A stretch of DNA of 64,000 nt. It comes from Candidatus Cottocaccamicrobium excrementipullorum (GTDB lineage Bacteria > Bacillota > Clostridia > Lachnospirales > Lachnospiraceae). Below the pieces are notes generated by a model. The model had not been told where the DNA came from. It worked only from the letters and a program-made list of their open reading frames with translations, and did no database searches. The stretch spans positions 25,908-89,907 of the forward strand of contig DVFL01000014.1 of NCBI GenBank assembly GCA_018713255.1, given 5' to 3'. Position 1 is the stretch's first letter. The number at the start of each line of letters is the position of its first letter. A program made the position numbers and the translations under genes. Below, in pieces: positions 1 through 8,600 of the stretch.

Positions 1-957
1 TGGCTTTACAGCGGCTACTGCGGCATGTATCATCCTCAGCGGAAGGGGCCGATGGTGATGGCCCTGGAGCCGGATATGCTTACTCTGAAGACGGAGCCGA
101 AAACCTTGATTCCAAGCGCCCCTTGGAGTCAGGGAACAGGTTTTGAGAACCATGCCTTTTTTGAAGCCTCGTCTATGCGCAAGATTAAAGGAAACTATTA
201 TTTTATCTACTCCTCTCAGCAGAAGCATGAGCTCTGCTATGCCATAAGTTCCCGGCCGGACAGGGATTTTACTTACGGCGGAGTAATCATCAGCAACTGT
301 GACCATGGGATTGACAGCTATAAGCCGGCAGAGTTTACCACGGCTTATGGGGGAAATAATCATGGCAGTCTGATTGAGGCGGGGGAAAATTATTATATCT
401 TTTATCATCGCCATACAAACGGCATGAATTACTGCCGGCAGGGCTGCATAGAACCGGTGGAGATTAAGGATGACGGAAGAATCAGCCAGGTGGAGTTAAC
501 TACCAGCGGGCCTAACGGAAAGCCCTTAATCGGTGAGGGAACGTATGGGGCCTGGCTGGCCTGCTGCTTGTTCTGCCGGGAGCCTTCTCTTCTTACTGCT
601 CCGCCGGGCGGCTGGATGGACGACCGTTTTCCTAAGATTACCCAGGAGGGGAAGGACGGAGAGGAAAATCCTGGTTATATAACCAACATGCGGGATGGGG
701 CGGTAGCCGGATTTAAATATTTTTCCTGCAGCCGGATTTGCCGGATAGGGGTTACTGTCCGTGGGAAGGCAGAAGGGAAAATGGAGGTGCTGACTGCTCT
801 TGATCAGTCACCGGCGGGAGAAATTTCTCTGGGAAAGTCCAACGAGTGGAAAACTTATGAAGCGGAAGTGCAGATCCCTGACGGAGTCTGGAGCTTATAC
901 TTCCGTTATCGAGGAAAGGGATATGTGAGCATGGCTTCCTTTTCTCTGATGAAATAA
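1..957 (+). CDS. glycoside hydrolase family 43-like protein, C-terminal part
   Basis: The reading frame is open from the first base, so the start lies upstream of the window. About 318 residues are visible. The first part has the aromatic- and Gly-rich repeats of a five-bladed beta-propeller glycosidase (NYYFIYSSQQKHELCYAIS, and NNHGSLIEAGENYYIFYHRH, where the NHGS and YHRH segments resemble GH43 active-site blades). The last roughly 90 residues look like a beta-sandwich carbohydrate-binding module. GH43 members are usually arabinofuranosidases or xylosidases acting on plant hemicellulose. No signal peptide can be judged because the N-terminus is missing. Family assignment is by eye; substrate is unknown. 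Confidence 0.75.
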   Translation, partial: WLYSGYCGMYHPQRKGPMVMALEPDMLTLKTEPKTLIPSAPWSQGTGFENHAFFEASSMRKIKGNYYFIYSSQQKHELCYAISSRPDRDFTYGGVIISNCDHGIDSYKPAEFTTAYGGNNHGSLIEAGENYYIFYHRHTNGMNYCRQGCIEPVEIKDDGRISQVELTTSGPNGKPLIGEGTYGAWLACCLFCREPSLLTAPPGGWMDDRFPKITQEGKDGEENPGYITNMRDGAVAGFKYFSCSRICRIGVTVRGKAEGKMEVLTALDQSPAGEISLGKSNEWKTYEAEVQIPDGVWSLYFRYRGKGYVSMASFSLMK

Positions 958-994
958 ACAGACGAAAATTTGTTGCAGTGTTTGGAAAATCATG

Positions 995-1034
995 AAAAAG
1001 CATCTGTTATGGAAAAACATGACAGGTGCTTTTT
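995..1034 (+). terminator. Rho-independent terminator after the GH43 gene
   Basis: The arms AAAAAGCATCTGT (995-1007) and ACAGGTGCTTTTT (1022-1034) pair with a single G-U, and the second arm runs straight into a T tract. It separates the glycosidase from the locus at 1213. The remainder of 1035-1212 is AT-rich leader sequence with no gene I can support. Confidence 0.75.
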
Positions 1035-1212
1035 TGCGAGGAAAAAAGCTTCCAGAAATTACCCCCTTCATCTGGGGATTGTTTCCTTGCATTCAGGTCT
1101 ATTTAATGCTAGACTATTAAACGCGCGTCAGATAAAACATTTTATTGATGCTTTTTAAAACAAAACAGATACATATTTTTAACTTTTTTACAATAGGAAA
1201 ATTGAGGAAACG

Positions 1213-2361
1213 ATGAAAATTCTTTTTGTAGGCAATTACGACATGGCGGGAAGTTATCTTGCTTCTCGAATGTACCGGGAGGGAAATGAGATCAGCTGGC
1301 TGACCCAGAGTCAGGAGGAAGAGCTTTGGGGAGATAAGATTCGGGGAAAAGTTTATCGGAGAACAATCACCGATAAAACCTGCAGCCGGATTTTATTGGG
1401 AGAAGCCATTGATTGTGTGATTTTTCTGACGGCAGAGTACCGGGAAGGATATTTGGGAAGTGATGAAGAGTACGGCAGTCTTTTGTCGGTTTTATCCCCT
1501 GTACTCCATGCCGCCGCTTCAGTTAAGGTGGGGAAGATTTGCTTTTTATCTTCAGAAAATGTGGAAAACGAAGGATTGCTGCCTCCTATATTTGAAGAGC
1601 TGCGGGCCGGAGAGCGGATCATCACTTCATTCTGCCGGGAGAAGGGAATTTCTTCGCTGATTCTCCGGCTGGGCTGTGTTTTTGGAGAAGGCACGCTGAA
1701 GGAAGCTGGATATTTAGGCAAGATTCTTCAATCGATGAAGACGGAAAAGAAGGTTTTCTGTCCTTTTACCGAGACTTCCAGCTTTGATGTTCTTTGTGCA
1801 TCCGACCTGGCTGACGGAGCTTTCCGTCTTTTAACGATGAATGCTTCAGGAATGTATGAGGTGATTACTGGTTATCCGGTTTCGGCAAAGACCTTGTATT
1901 CCATGGCGGCGGAGGCTGCAGGATTTCAGGGGAAGATTGAGTTTGGCCAGAAAGAACATGTTTGTGATCCTGAAGGAGGCCAAAGGATTCGGATGGCCTG
2001 CGGGTGGATGCCCTTTTATCTGTTTGAAGAAAAAGGAATGGATTTTCTGAAGAAAAATCTTCAGCAGGAAGCTTTGGCGGAGAACGCAGAAAAGAAGAAA
2101 AATAAAAGAAAGTCTTACTCTTTTTTCTATGAGACGGGGCAGAATCTTCTGTTGTTTGTCATCATGTGTCTGGCGTCGTCCTTTTCTGTGGACTGGAGTG
2201 ATTTACGATTTGTGGATGTACGTCTTTTGTACGTGATCCTTGTCGCCATTTCTTTTGGCATGCGTCAGGGGCTTTTGGCCACTGGACTTGCGATTATCTC
2301 TTCCCTGAGACCATTGATCCCTGGAATCTGGTTACTGTTCTGGCAGTATCTCTGCTTTTAG
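1213..2361 (+). CDS. SDR/epimerase-fold protein with PelD-like membrane region, C-terminally truncated
   Basis: Residues 1-~290 form an NAD-dependent epimerase-like (SDR) domain: a Rossmann start MKILFVGNYDMAGSYLASRM, then LRLGCVFGEG and a TSSFDVLCASDLADG segment. Residues ~305-370 contain hydrophobic helices ending VRLLYVILVAISFGMRQG, like the DUF4118/PelD-type membrane bundle that normally leads into a cytosolic GAF domain. After LAIISS (about 2304) the frame runs out of family-like sequence in a short tail, RPLIPGIWLLFWQYLCF. That tail is the next gene's DUF4956 sequence read in the wrong frame. Gram-positive Pel-like loci are known to encode PelD proteins with an SDR domain in front. I infer a deletion removed the GAF/degenerate-GGDEF end. 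A GAGGAAACG ribosome binding site supports the start. Confidence 0.75.
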   Translation: MKILFVGNYDMAGSYLASRMYREGNEISWLTQSQEEELWGDKIRGKVYRRTITDKTCSRILLGEAIDCVIFLTAEYREGYLGSDEEYGSLLSVLSPVLHAAASVKVGKICFLSSENVENEGLLPPIFEELRAGERIITSFCREKGISSLILRLGCVFGEGTLKEAGYLGKILQSMKTEKKVFCPFTETSSFDVLCASDLADGAFRLLTMNASGMYEVITGYPVSAKTLYSMAAEAAGFQGKIEFGQKEHVCDPEGGQRIRMACGWMPFYLFEEKGMDFLKKNLQQEALAENAEKKKNKRKSYSFFYETGQNLLLFVIMCLASSFSVDWSDLRFVDVRLLYVILVAISFGMRQGLLATGLAIISSLRPLIPGIWLLFWQYLCF

Positions 2362-2402
2362 GGCTGGGAATTTTTCTGGTTTACCGCAGATGTTTTATTG
2401 GA

Positions 2403-2930
2403 GTGGTGTACGATCATTCCTTTAATATTTCTCTTGTGGTGATGACTATTTTAACTGCAGTGATTATTGTTACCATTAGTTCAAATATTATGCTGTCTCT
2501 TGGTATGGTAGGCGCGTTAAGTATTGTTCGGTACAGAACGGCAGTAAAGAGTCCTTTGGATTTGATGTTTATGTTTTGGGCAATTACCACAGGAATTGCG
2601 GCTGGAGCGACCTACTATTATATTGCAGCCATTTCCTTTTGCTTTGTGGCCCTGACTTTTTGGGTTCTTAAAGGAATCAAGGGAGGCCGGGATACCTATA
2701 TGTTGGTGGTGAACTATCAGTCGGAGCAGAAAGCGGAAGAGGAAATCCGCCGCCTTCTGACTCCTTATAAAACCAGGATTCGTTCCAAGATCGTCCGGGG
2801 AAGTCAAACGGAACTGACCATGGAGATTCTGATGAAGAATGAGAACATGAATATAACCGATGCTGTTTCAGCTGTTCAGGGAGTAAATGATGTTACCCTG
2901 GTGCAGTACAGGGGAAGCTATGAAGCGTAA
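2403..2930 (+). CDS. DUF4956 membrane protein, N-terminally truncated
   Basis: The segment SLGMVGALSIVRYRTA followed by KSPLDLMFMFWAI is the hallmark of DUF4956, a membrane family often found beside VTC-type polyphosphate polymerases, CotH kinases and PelF/PelG-like glycosyl export genes. Family-like sequence continues upstream of the GTG at 2403 in the same frame (TIDPWNLVTVLAVSLLLG, from about 2310). That stretch has no ATG, and the frame is closed by a TGA at 2199-2201. The original start has therefore been lost, and translation could only begin at GTG/CTG codons or by coupling to the gene before. The cytosolic tail (about residues 95-175) is intact. Probably a decaying gene; see the deletion finding. 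Confidence 0.75.
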   Translation: MVYDHSFNISLVVMTILTAVIIVTISSNIMLSLGMVGALSIVRYRTAVKSPLDLMFMFWAITTGIAAGATYYYIAAISFCFVALTFWVLKGIKGGRDTYMLVVNYQSEQKAEEEIRRLLTPYKTRIRSKIVRGSQTELTMEILMKNENMNITDAVSAVQGVNDVTLVQYRGSYEA

Positions 2931-4329
2931 AGGAATAGCCGTTTTTCTGATCCTGCTGCTGGCTGGAGCTGTTTTTGGGGCTTGGAGAATGGAGCCATGG
3001 GTACATGAGGAAACTTTTTCCTTAGAGATCGGCCCGAAGCCGGAGACAAATCCTTTAAAAGGATGGGCGCCCTGGAGCACAGAGGAAGGGGGAGATTTCC
3101 CTTCCAAGCTGGCCTTTGTCCTAGTTTCCTGGCGTGAACTGGAGCCGGAAAAGGGAGAGTATGCTTTTGAACAGGTGGAGAAAGAAAATAATATGGATCA
3201 GCTGAGAGCGCAGGGGGTACGATTTATTCTCCGGGTGGTTTGCGATTATCCCGGGGAAGATCTTCACCTGAATATTCCAGACTGGCTCTATGAAGAAACG
3301 CAGGGGAATGGGACTTGGTACGACAGTGAATATGGAAAGGGATATTCCCCGGACTATGAAGACCCTGTTTTTCTGGAAGCTCATGGAACGTTAATGGAAG
3401 CGATGGGAGAACGATATAACCAGGATCCTTATCTGGCTTATCTTCAGCTGGGAAGCTTAGGCCACTGGGGAGAATGGCATGTGGACGAAGGGGTGGGCAT
3501 TGCGCCCTTTCCGGCAGAGAAGGTGACGGATCAATACATTCTTCAGTATGTCCAAGCCTTTCCTGAGAAAAAACTTCTCCTTAGACGGCCCTATGCCCTG
3601 GGCGCTGAAGCGGAAATGGGGCTTTACAATGATTCCTTTGGCCAGGAAGAGTCCCATGAGGAATGGCTGGACTGGATTGAGGAGGGCTATCGTTCAAGTG
3701 AGAATGGGGAACAGCTGGATGGGATGCCGGAATTCTGGAAGAAGGCCCCCTCAGGGGGAGAGTTTGCCTCAGGCAGAGAGATATGGGAGTACGGGTTAGA
3801 AGCTTATGATTCCACCATGGATCTTCTCAGAAAGAGCCATACCTCATTTATTGGTCCCAGGGGATTTGGCGGCCAGAGGCTGGAGGAATCAGAGCTGGAG
3901 GAAGAGGAGCAGAAACTGGTGAAGGAAAGAATCCAGCAAATGAGCCGGGAAATGGGATACTGCTTTGCTCTTTCTGGAGGGAAAATCCGCCAGACTCTTT
4001 TTAAGCCGGAGTTAGAGGTAACACTTTGGGGAGAAAATCTTGGAATTGCCCCCATTTATGAGAACTGGCCTTTGGTGCTTAAACTTGTGGATGAAGACGG
4101 ACAGGTGGTTTGGGAAGAGCAGACAGACGGGCAGATTACCAGCTGGCTTCCTGGGGGGTGGCAGGTTGCAAAAAGTTTGTCCGGCAGTGAAAATCTGCCG
4201 AAAGGAACATACCGGCTGCTGGTGGGGATTGAAGATCCCATTACCGGGGAGCCGGGAATTCAGTTTGCCAATGAAAAAGAGGTTCAGAACTGCCTCTATG
4301 AGGCCGCAGTATTTGAAAAACAGTTTTAA
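2920..4329 (+). CDS. DUF4832-type secreted or membrane-anchored glycosidase-like protein
   Basis: I place the start at ATG 2920 (ribosome binding site AGGGGAAG just upstream), giving 469 residues and an overlap of 11 bases with the DUF4956 gene. The N-terminus MKRKGIAVFLILLLAGAVFG is a signal peptide or anchor. The body has a TIM-barrel-like pattern (NPLKGWAPW, FVLVSWRELEPEKGEY, RFILRVVCDYPG, YLQLGSLGHWGEWH) typical of DUF4832 proteins, which often sit with DUF4956 and PelF/PelG-like genes in exopolysaccharide loci. The GHWGEWH segment with acidic residues could be catalytic, but no activity is proven for the family. The C-terminal ~100 residues form a beta-sandwich. Confidence 0.75.
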   Translation: MKRKGIAVFLILLLAGAVFGAWRMEPWVHEETFSLEIGPKPETNPLKGWAPWSTEEGGDFPSKLAFVLVSWRELEPEKGEYAFEQVEKENNMDQLRAQGVRFILRVVCDYPGEDLHLNIPDWLYEETQGNGTWYDSEYGKGYSPDYEDPVFLEAHGTLMEAMGERYNQDPYLAYLQLGSLGHWGEWHVDEGVGIAPFPAEKVTDQYILQYVQAFPEKKLLLRRPYALGAEAEMGLYNDSFGQEESHEEWLDWIEEGYRSSENGEQLDGMPEFWKKAPSGGEFASGREIWEYGLEAYDSTMDLLRKSHTSFIGPRGFGGQRLEESELEEEEQKLVKERIQQMSREMGYCFALSGGKIRQTLFKPELEVTLWGENLGIAPIYENWPLVLKLVDEDGQVVWEEQTDGQITSWLPGGWQVAKSLSGSENLPKGTYRLLVGIEDPITGEPGIQFANEKEVQNCLYEAAVFEKQF

Positions 4330-4371
4330 TGTTGTATAATCGTTAAAAATGCATCAAGAAAGAAAAAGGAT

Positions 4372-4400
4372 TTGACAGATGTAACACCTGGCGATATGAT
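4372..4400 (+). promoter_or_regulatory. sigma-A-type promoter for the nucleotidyltransferase gene
   Basis: TTGACA (4372-4377), a 17-base spacer and TATGAT (4395-4400) give a near-consensus vegetative promoter 48 bases before the gene. The nucleotidyltransferase can therefore be expressed independently of the damaged exopolysaccharide locus upstream. Confidence 0.8.
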
Positions 4401-4448
4401 AAGGAACGTAACAAGTGTCTGCAGACTGATGCAGAAGGGGAGAAAAAG

Positions 4449-5399
4449 ATGAAAACGACATTATTGATTATGGCAGCTGGAATCGGCAGCCGGTTTGGCG
4501 GCGGGATTAAACAGCTGGAACCGGTAGGACTTCATGGGGAGATCATTATGGACTATTCCATTCATGATGCCTTAAAGGCCGGATTTAACAAACTGATCTT
4601 CGTAATCCGCAGGGATATCGAAGAAGAATTCCGGGAGGTGATCGGCAACCGGATTGAAAAATTATGCCGTGAACTGAATGTGGAAGTAGACTATGGATTT
4701 CAGGCTCTGGAGGATCTTCCAGCAGGCTTCCAGGCACCGGAAGGACGGACGAAGCCTTGGGGAACAGGACAGGCAGTGCTGGCGGCCAAGAACCTGATTC
4801 ACGAGCCTTTTATGGTAATCAATGCAGACGACTATTATGGGAAGGAAGCTTTCCAGAAGATCCATGATTATTTGGAAAATGTTCCAGATGCTTATAGCTT
4901 CTGCATGGCCGGCTTTGTGCTTAAGAATACTTTGAGCGAGAACGGCGGGGTAACGAGAGGAATCTGCAAGGTGGACGAAAAGGGATACCTTACCGATGTG
5001 GAGGAGACCTCCAATATAGTTAAGACGAAAGAAATCGGAGCAGATGGAAAGGTGATGGCAGGCGCTGCGGCAGATGGCCGTCCTGTGGATCCGGATTCTT
5101 ATGTTTCCATGAATATGTGGGGATTTACCCCTGAGTTTATGTCCCTTTTGGAGGAGGGGTTCGTGGATTTCCTGAACAATGAGGCGAAGGAGAATCCTCT
5201 CAAGGCGGAATATCTGGTGCCGGTGTATATTGGCCGTCTCCTTCGGGAGGGCAAGGTATCCGTTAAGGTCCTGGAGACTAAGGACACCTGGTTCGGCGTT
5301 ACCTACAAGGAAGACAAGGCCTTTGTTGCAGAAAGCTTCAGAAAGCTGATCCAGGACGGAGTTTATCAAGAAGAATTATTTTGTGATTTAGAAAAGTAG
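4449..5399 (+). CDS. sugar-1-phosphate nucleotidyltransferase family protein
   Basis: The 316-residue protein begins MKTTLLIMAAGIGSRFGGGI; the AAGIGSRFGG loop followed by KQLEPVG is the nucleotide-binding signature of GT-A-fold nucleotidyltransferases. INADDYYG (about residues 124-131) carries the metal-binding aspartates. A late KDTWFGVTYKED segment matches clostridial homologues annotated as NTP transferases or UTP-glucose-1-phosphate uridylyltransferase-like. It may supply an activated sugar for surface polysaccharide, which would fit the neighbouring Pel-like remnants. The exact sugar and nucleotide are unknown. It has its own promoter and a terminator. Confidence 0.8.
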   Translation: MKTTLLIMAAGIGSRFGGGIKQLEPVGLHGEIIMDYSIHDALKAGFNKLIFVIRRDIEEEFREVIGNRIEKLCRELNVEVDYGFQALEDLPAGFQAPEGRTKPWGTGQAVLAAKNLIHEPFMVINADDYYGKEAFQKIHDYLENVPDAYSFCMAGFVLKNTLSENGGVTRGICKVDEKGYLTDVEETSNIVKTKEIGADGKVMAGAAADGRPVDPDSYVSMNMWGFTPEFMSLLEEGFVDFLNNEAKENPLKAEYLVPVYIGRLLREGKVSVKVLETKDTWFGVTYKEDKAFVAESFRKLIQDGVYQEELFCDLEK

Positions 5400-5403
5400 T
5401 AAA

Positions 5404-5431
5404 AAGGGCTGCCTTATGGCAGTCTTTTTTT
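5404..5431 (+). terminator. Rho-independent terminator
   Basis: GGCTGCC, a TTAT loop and GGCAGTC (one G-U pair), followed by seven T residues, directly after the nucleotidyltransferase stop codon. Confidence 0.8.
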
Positions 5432-5501
5432 GATGAAAGGGGATAATGTGTTAAAAAATAAAGAATATAAATTTTTTTGTAAATAAATAAAATGTTTTTA
5501 A

Positions 5502-5529
5502 TTGAATATTTGACAAAAAGTGCTATACT
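5502..5529 (+). promoter_or_regulatory. extended -10 promoter of the EAL / CheB-CheR operon
   Basis: TTGAAT (5502-5507), a 16-base spacer and TATACT (5524-5529) preceded by TGC, an extended -10 element. Transcription should begin near 5536, right at the foot of the structured leader that starts at 5539. Confidence 0.65.
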
Positions 5530-5538
5530 GAATTTAAC

Positions 5539-5637
5539 GTGGGCGCGCAGGGAAACAGATGGCGCTGCGTCCACATTAAGGGCTATCCGCCCCCAGCGAA
5601 CTTTGAAGGAAGGAAACGGAGCGGCAATGGCAGGGGG
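5539..5637 (+). promoter_or_regulatory. structured 5' leader, riboswitch-like, class unknown
   Basis: The leader begins with a long hairpin: GTGG (5539-5542) pairs with CCAC (5571-5574), and CGCAG (5546-5550) pairs with CTGCG (5565-5569). A second small hairpin pairs GGGC (5580-5583) with GCCC (5589-5592). The run CCCCC (5590-5594) can instead pair with GGGGG (5633-5637), which is the ribosome binding site of the ATG at 5644. The two pairings exclude each other, the usual design of a translation switch. I could not match the conserved cores of the c-di-GMP-I or c-di-GMP-II riboswitches. The fold is hand-drawn. Confidence 0.4.
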
Positions 5638-5643
5638 ATTAAC

Positions 5644-8600
5644 ATGCTGAATCGAGAGGAAACAATTAAACAGATAAAAGAGTGCATGAATGAATTAGAT
5701 GCTTCAGCGGTATGCGCTCTTTTTTTGATTTCTGTGGAAAAAGAAGAGGGACAGGGAGAGGAGAAGGATCTGTCCTGCAGTCAGATGATTGACAGCGCTG
5801 CCAGCGTATTGTCCCGATTTTTCTGGATCAGAGATATTTTAGGATATTTGGGAGAAAATCGTTTTGCCGCTTTTTTAACCGGTCATCTGACGGAAAAAAT
5901 GATTTGGGATAAAGCCGAAACCTTAAACCAAGCGCTGGAACTTGCAGCAGAAGGAAATCAAAGGGGGAGAATCAGCAGCTTTATTGGCGTGTATTTGTTT
6001 CAGGCCGGAGGAGAATCTTTTTCCAACGTGCTGCGCAAGGCGGAGTATGCCCTTTCTCTGGCTCCTAAAGAGGGACAGGAAAATATTTATCTTTGCACCG
6101 CTTTGGGGGAGGAGAGAAATGTTCCTCTTCCTCCCTCGCTCCATTCTTCTCAGCTGCTGCTTAATTATGTTGATGAAGGGGTGCGCCTGCTGGAAGTAGG
6201 GCAGGAGATCAAAACCATTTACGTCAGCCCTGGCTTTTTTTGCAGATTGAATTTAGAGGTGGAAAAAGGGGAAAATCATGTGCAGATTCATCCAGGAGAC
6301 CGGAAATTGTATGAAGAAAGTCTGCGCAAGGCGGCCAGTCAGAAAAATCCTGTAGAATGTACTTACCGGTTTTTGCGGGACGGAGGGAAATGGATTTCCT
6401 GCAGCATACAGCTGCTGCAGGTGGCCTCTTTAGAGGGAAGCCATATTGTGCTGGAGATTTCCCATAATACTGCGGGATTAGAGCAGCTTAAAAGCCAGTT
6501 GGATGAAAAGAGGGAATGGCTTCGGTTTGCGGCTCATCAAACGGAGTATCAGCTTTGGGAGGCGGATTTGAAAACCAAAACCTTTCGGATGCTCTATACG
6601 AAAAATCTGAAGAAAGGCCGTCAGACGGTATATGAAAATTTTCCTGAGTCCTTAGTTGCAGGAGGACGGATCCATATCAATTCGGCGGAGCGGTTCCGCA
6701 GATTTGTAGAAGGAATGTACAGCGGGAAAACTGACGCCTCAGAAAACTTTATGGTTCAGCATCGTCAGAGCAGCTGTTATGGCTGGGCTGCGCTGACTTA
6801 CCATATTCTCTATGATGAAGACGGGCATCCAGATAAAGCCATTGGCATTACGGAGGATCTTTCCTATTTTCCCCATCAGCAGTCCAGGGTAATCCAGAGG
6901 AGAGTAATGCCTCCGGAGCTTTATCCTCATCTCTATTGTTTTGTTCAGGCTGATCTGACGGCGGATCGGGTGGAGAAATTCCAGATGGAGGGCAGAGAAC
7001 AGTTAAATCCTATCCGGCAGCAGACTTATGATGAGGCCATTAATCACAGATTGGTAAGCCTTTTTTCGGCAGAAGACCGGATCAGACTGCAGCAGAAGTT
7101 TAAACGGGAGAACCTCCTTCAGGCGTTTCGTCATGGCCGCTGCTGGTTTTATGAAACATGCAGGCTGATTGGGGAAAATGGGGTGATCCGGTGGATTTCT
7201 GCAGGGGTTAACCTCAGCAGCGATCCGGAAACCAAGGATGTTTGCCTGTTTGCATATTTAAGCGGCCGGGAGGACCGGCACCAATGGGAAAATGCTCTTG
7301 CAAGCAGCGGAGAGACGGACCCGGTTACCGGAATTTATCTTCAGAAAACAGCGGAGGCGCTGATCCGTTATCTTTTGTCCAGGAAAACCCAAGGCCCCTG
7401 CGCTTTAGCGGAAATTTTTCTGGAAGGCGGAGAGGAGCTGTTTGATGAAGAGGAAAAGGGAAAGAAGGCAGATATTTTTACGGCCCTTCATGTGTTCCTG
7501 GATACGGACTGTGTGGTGGGGCAGAAAAGCGACAACAGCATTTTTGTATTCTTTCCTGATCCTCATTCAAAAGATCAGCTCCGCTATCGTCTGGAAAATG
7601 CCTTTTACTATGCCAGGGTTTCCTTAAGCGGCATGAAAGAACTAAGATTTCTTCGCTTTGCTGCAGGCGTAGCCTGGAGTAGACGTGACAGGGCTTCTTA
7701 TGAGGAACTGGTTTCTGCTGCTTCCAGGCTTTGCAGGATGCATACGGGAGAAGGAGAAGATTCTGTTTCATTTTCCAGCAGCCACTGTTTAACGGGAATG
7801 GAACTAAATGATCCTTCGCCGGAAAATCTGCAGGAGACTGCCGTGGACAATAAAGGGGAGATGACGGGTGAAGAAAAGGACATCGCCCTGGAATGTATGG
7901 GGGAGATGCTGAAATCAGATAATGGGGAGTCCATCATCTACGATGTGCTGAAAAAATTAGGACGGTATTATCTGGCTGATCGGATGTATATTTTGATTCT
8001 CGCTGAGGAAGGAAGAACCCTTGTGATGCTCAAGGAATGGCTGGGGAACGGGAAATGCAGTATTCAGCAGTCCATTACCGGCAAGCCCACAAAGCGTTTC
8101 CCGGTGATTTCCAGATGCGCCAGGAGTGAGTCGCCCATTATGTTGTCCTTGAACCGGGAGATAGACAGCGGCAGGGGGTGGGGAATTCCCTGGCGGTATG
8201 CGGTTTTCCCGATGGGAAAGGTAAATGACTCCAAATGGCTTTTATGTGTTGAGAATCCCCGCAGAAGCATTGATCACACGGCGCTTTTTGATACCCTGAT
8301 TCCCTGCCTGAGAAGAGTGAATGGAGCACCGGTTCCCATTCCGGAAAAAACTCCTCTGGAGCGTTATTTCTCCCTTCCTAATTTGAAGGCTTGCTTAAAT
8401 GAAATTTATTCTCTGAATTCGGACAGTCTAAGCTCTCTGGGGGTTTTTGCTGTGGATATTCCGGATTTTGCAGAAATTAAAGATCAGATGGGGTATGAAT
8501 ACGGGCAGAACTTTTTGCTTCGGATCTCTGAGGTGCTGATCAGCGTGTTTGGAAGCCGGCTTTTGTTTCATACCCAGGAAGCAGAATTTATTGTGCTGTG

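Noticed and set aside
4662..5369. Minus-strand frame of 235 codons inside the nucleotidyltransferase gene
   Set aside because: Shadow of a well-supported gene on the plus strand, with no family signature.
5539..5643. N-terminal extension of the EAL protein from GTG 5539, or a known c-di-GMP riboswitch
   Set aside because: The extension begins almost at the predicted transcription start and has no ribosome binding site. The conserved cores of c-di-GMP-I and c-di-GMP-II aptamers could not be found.
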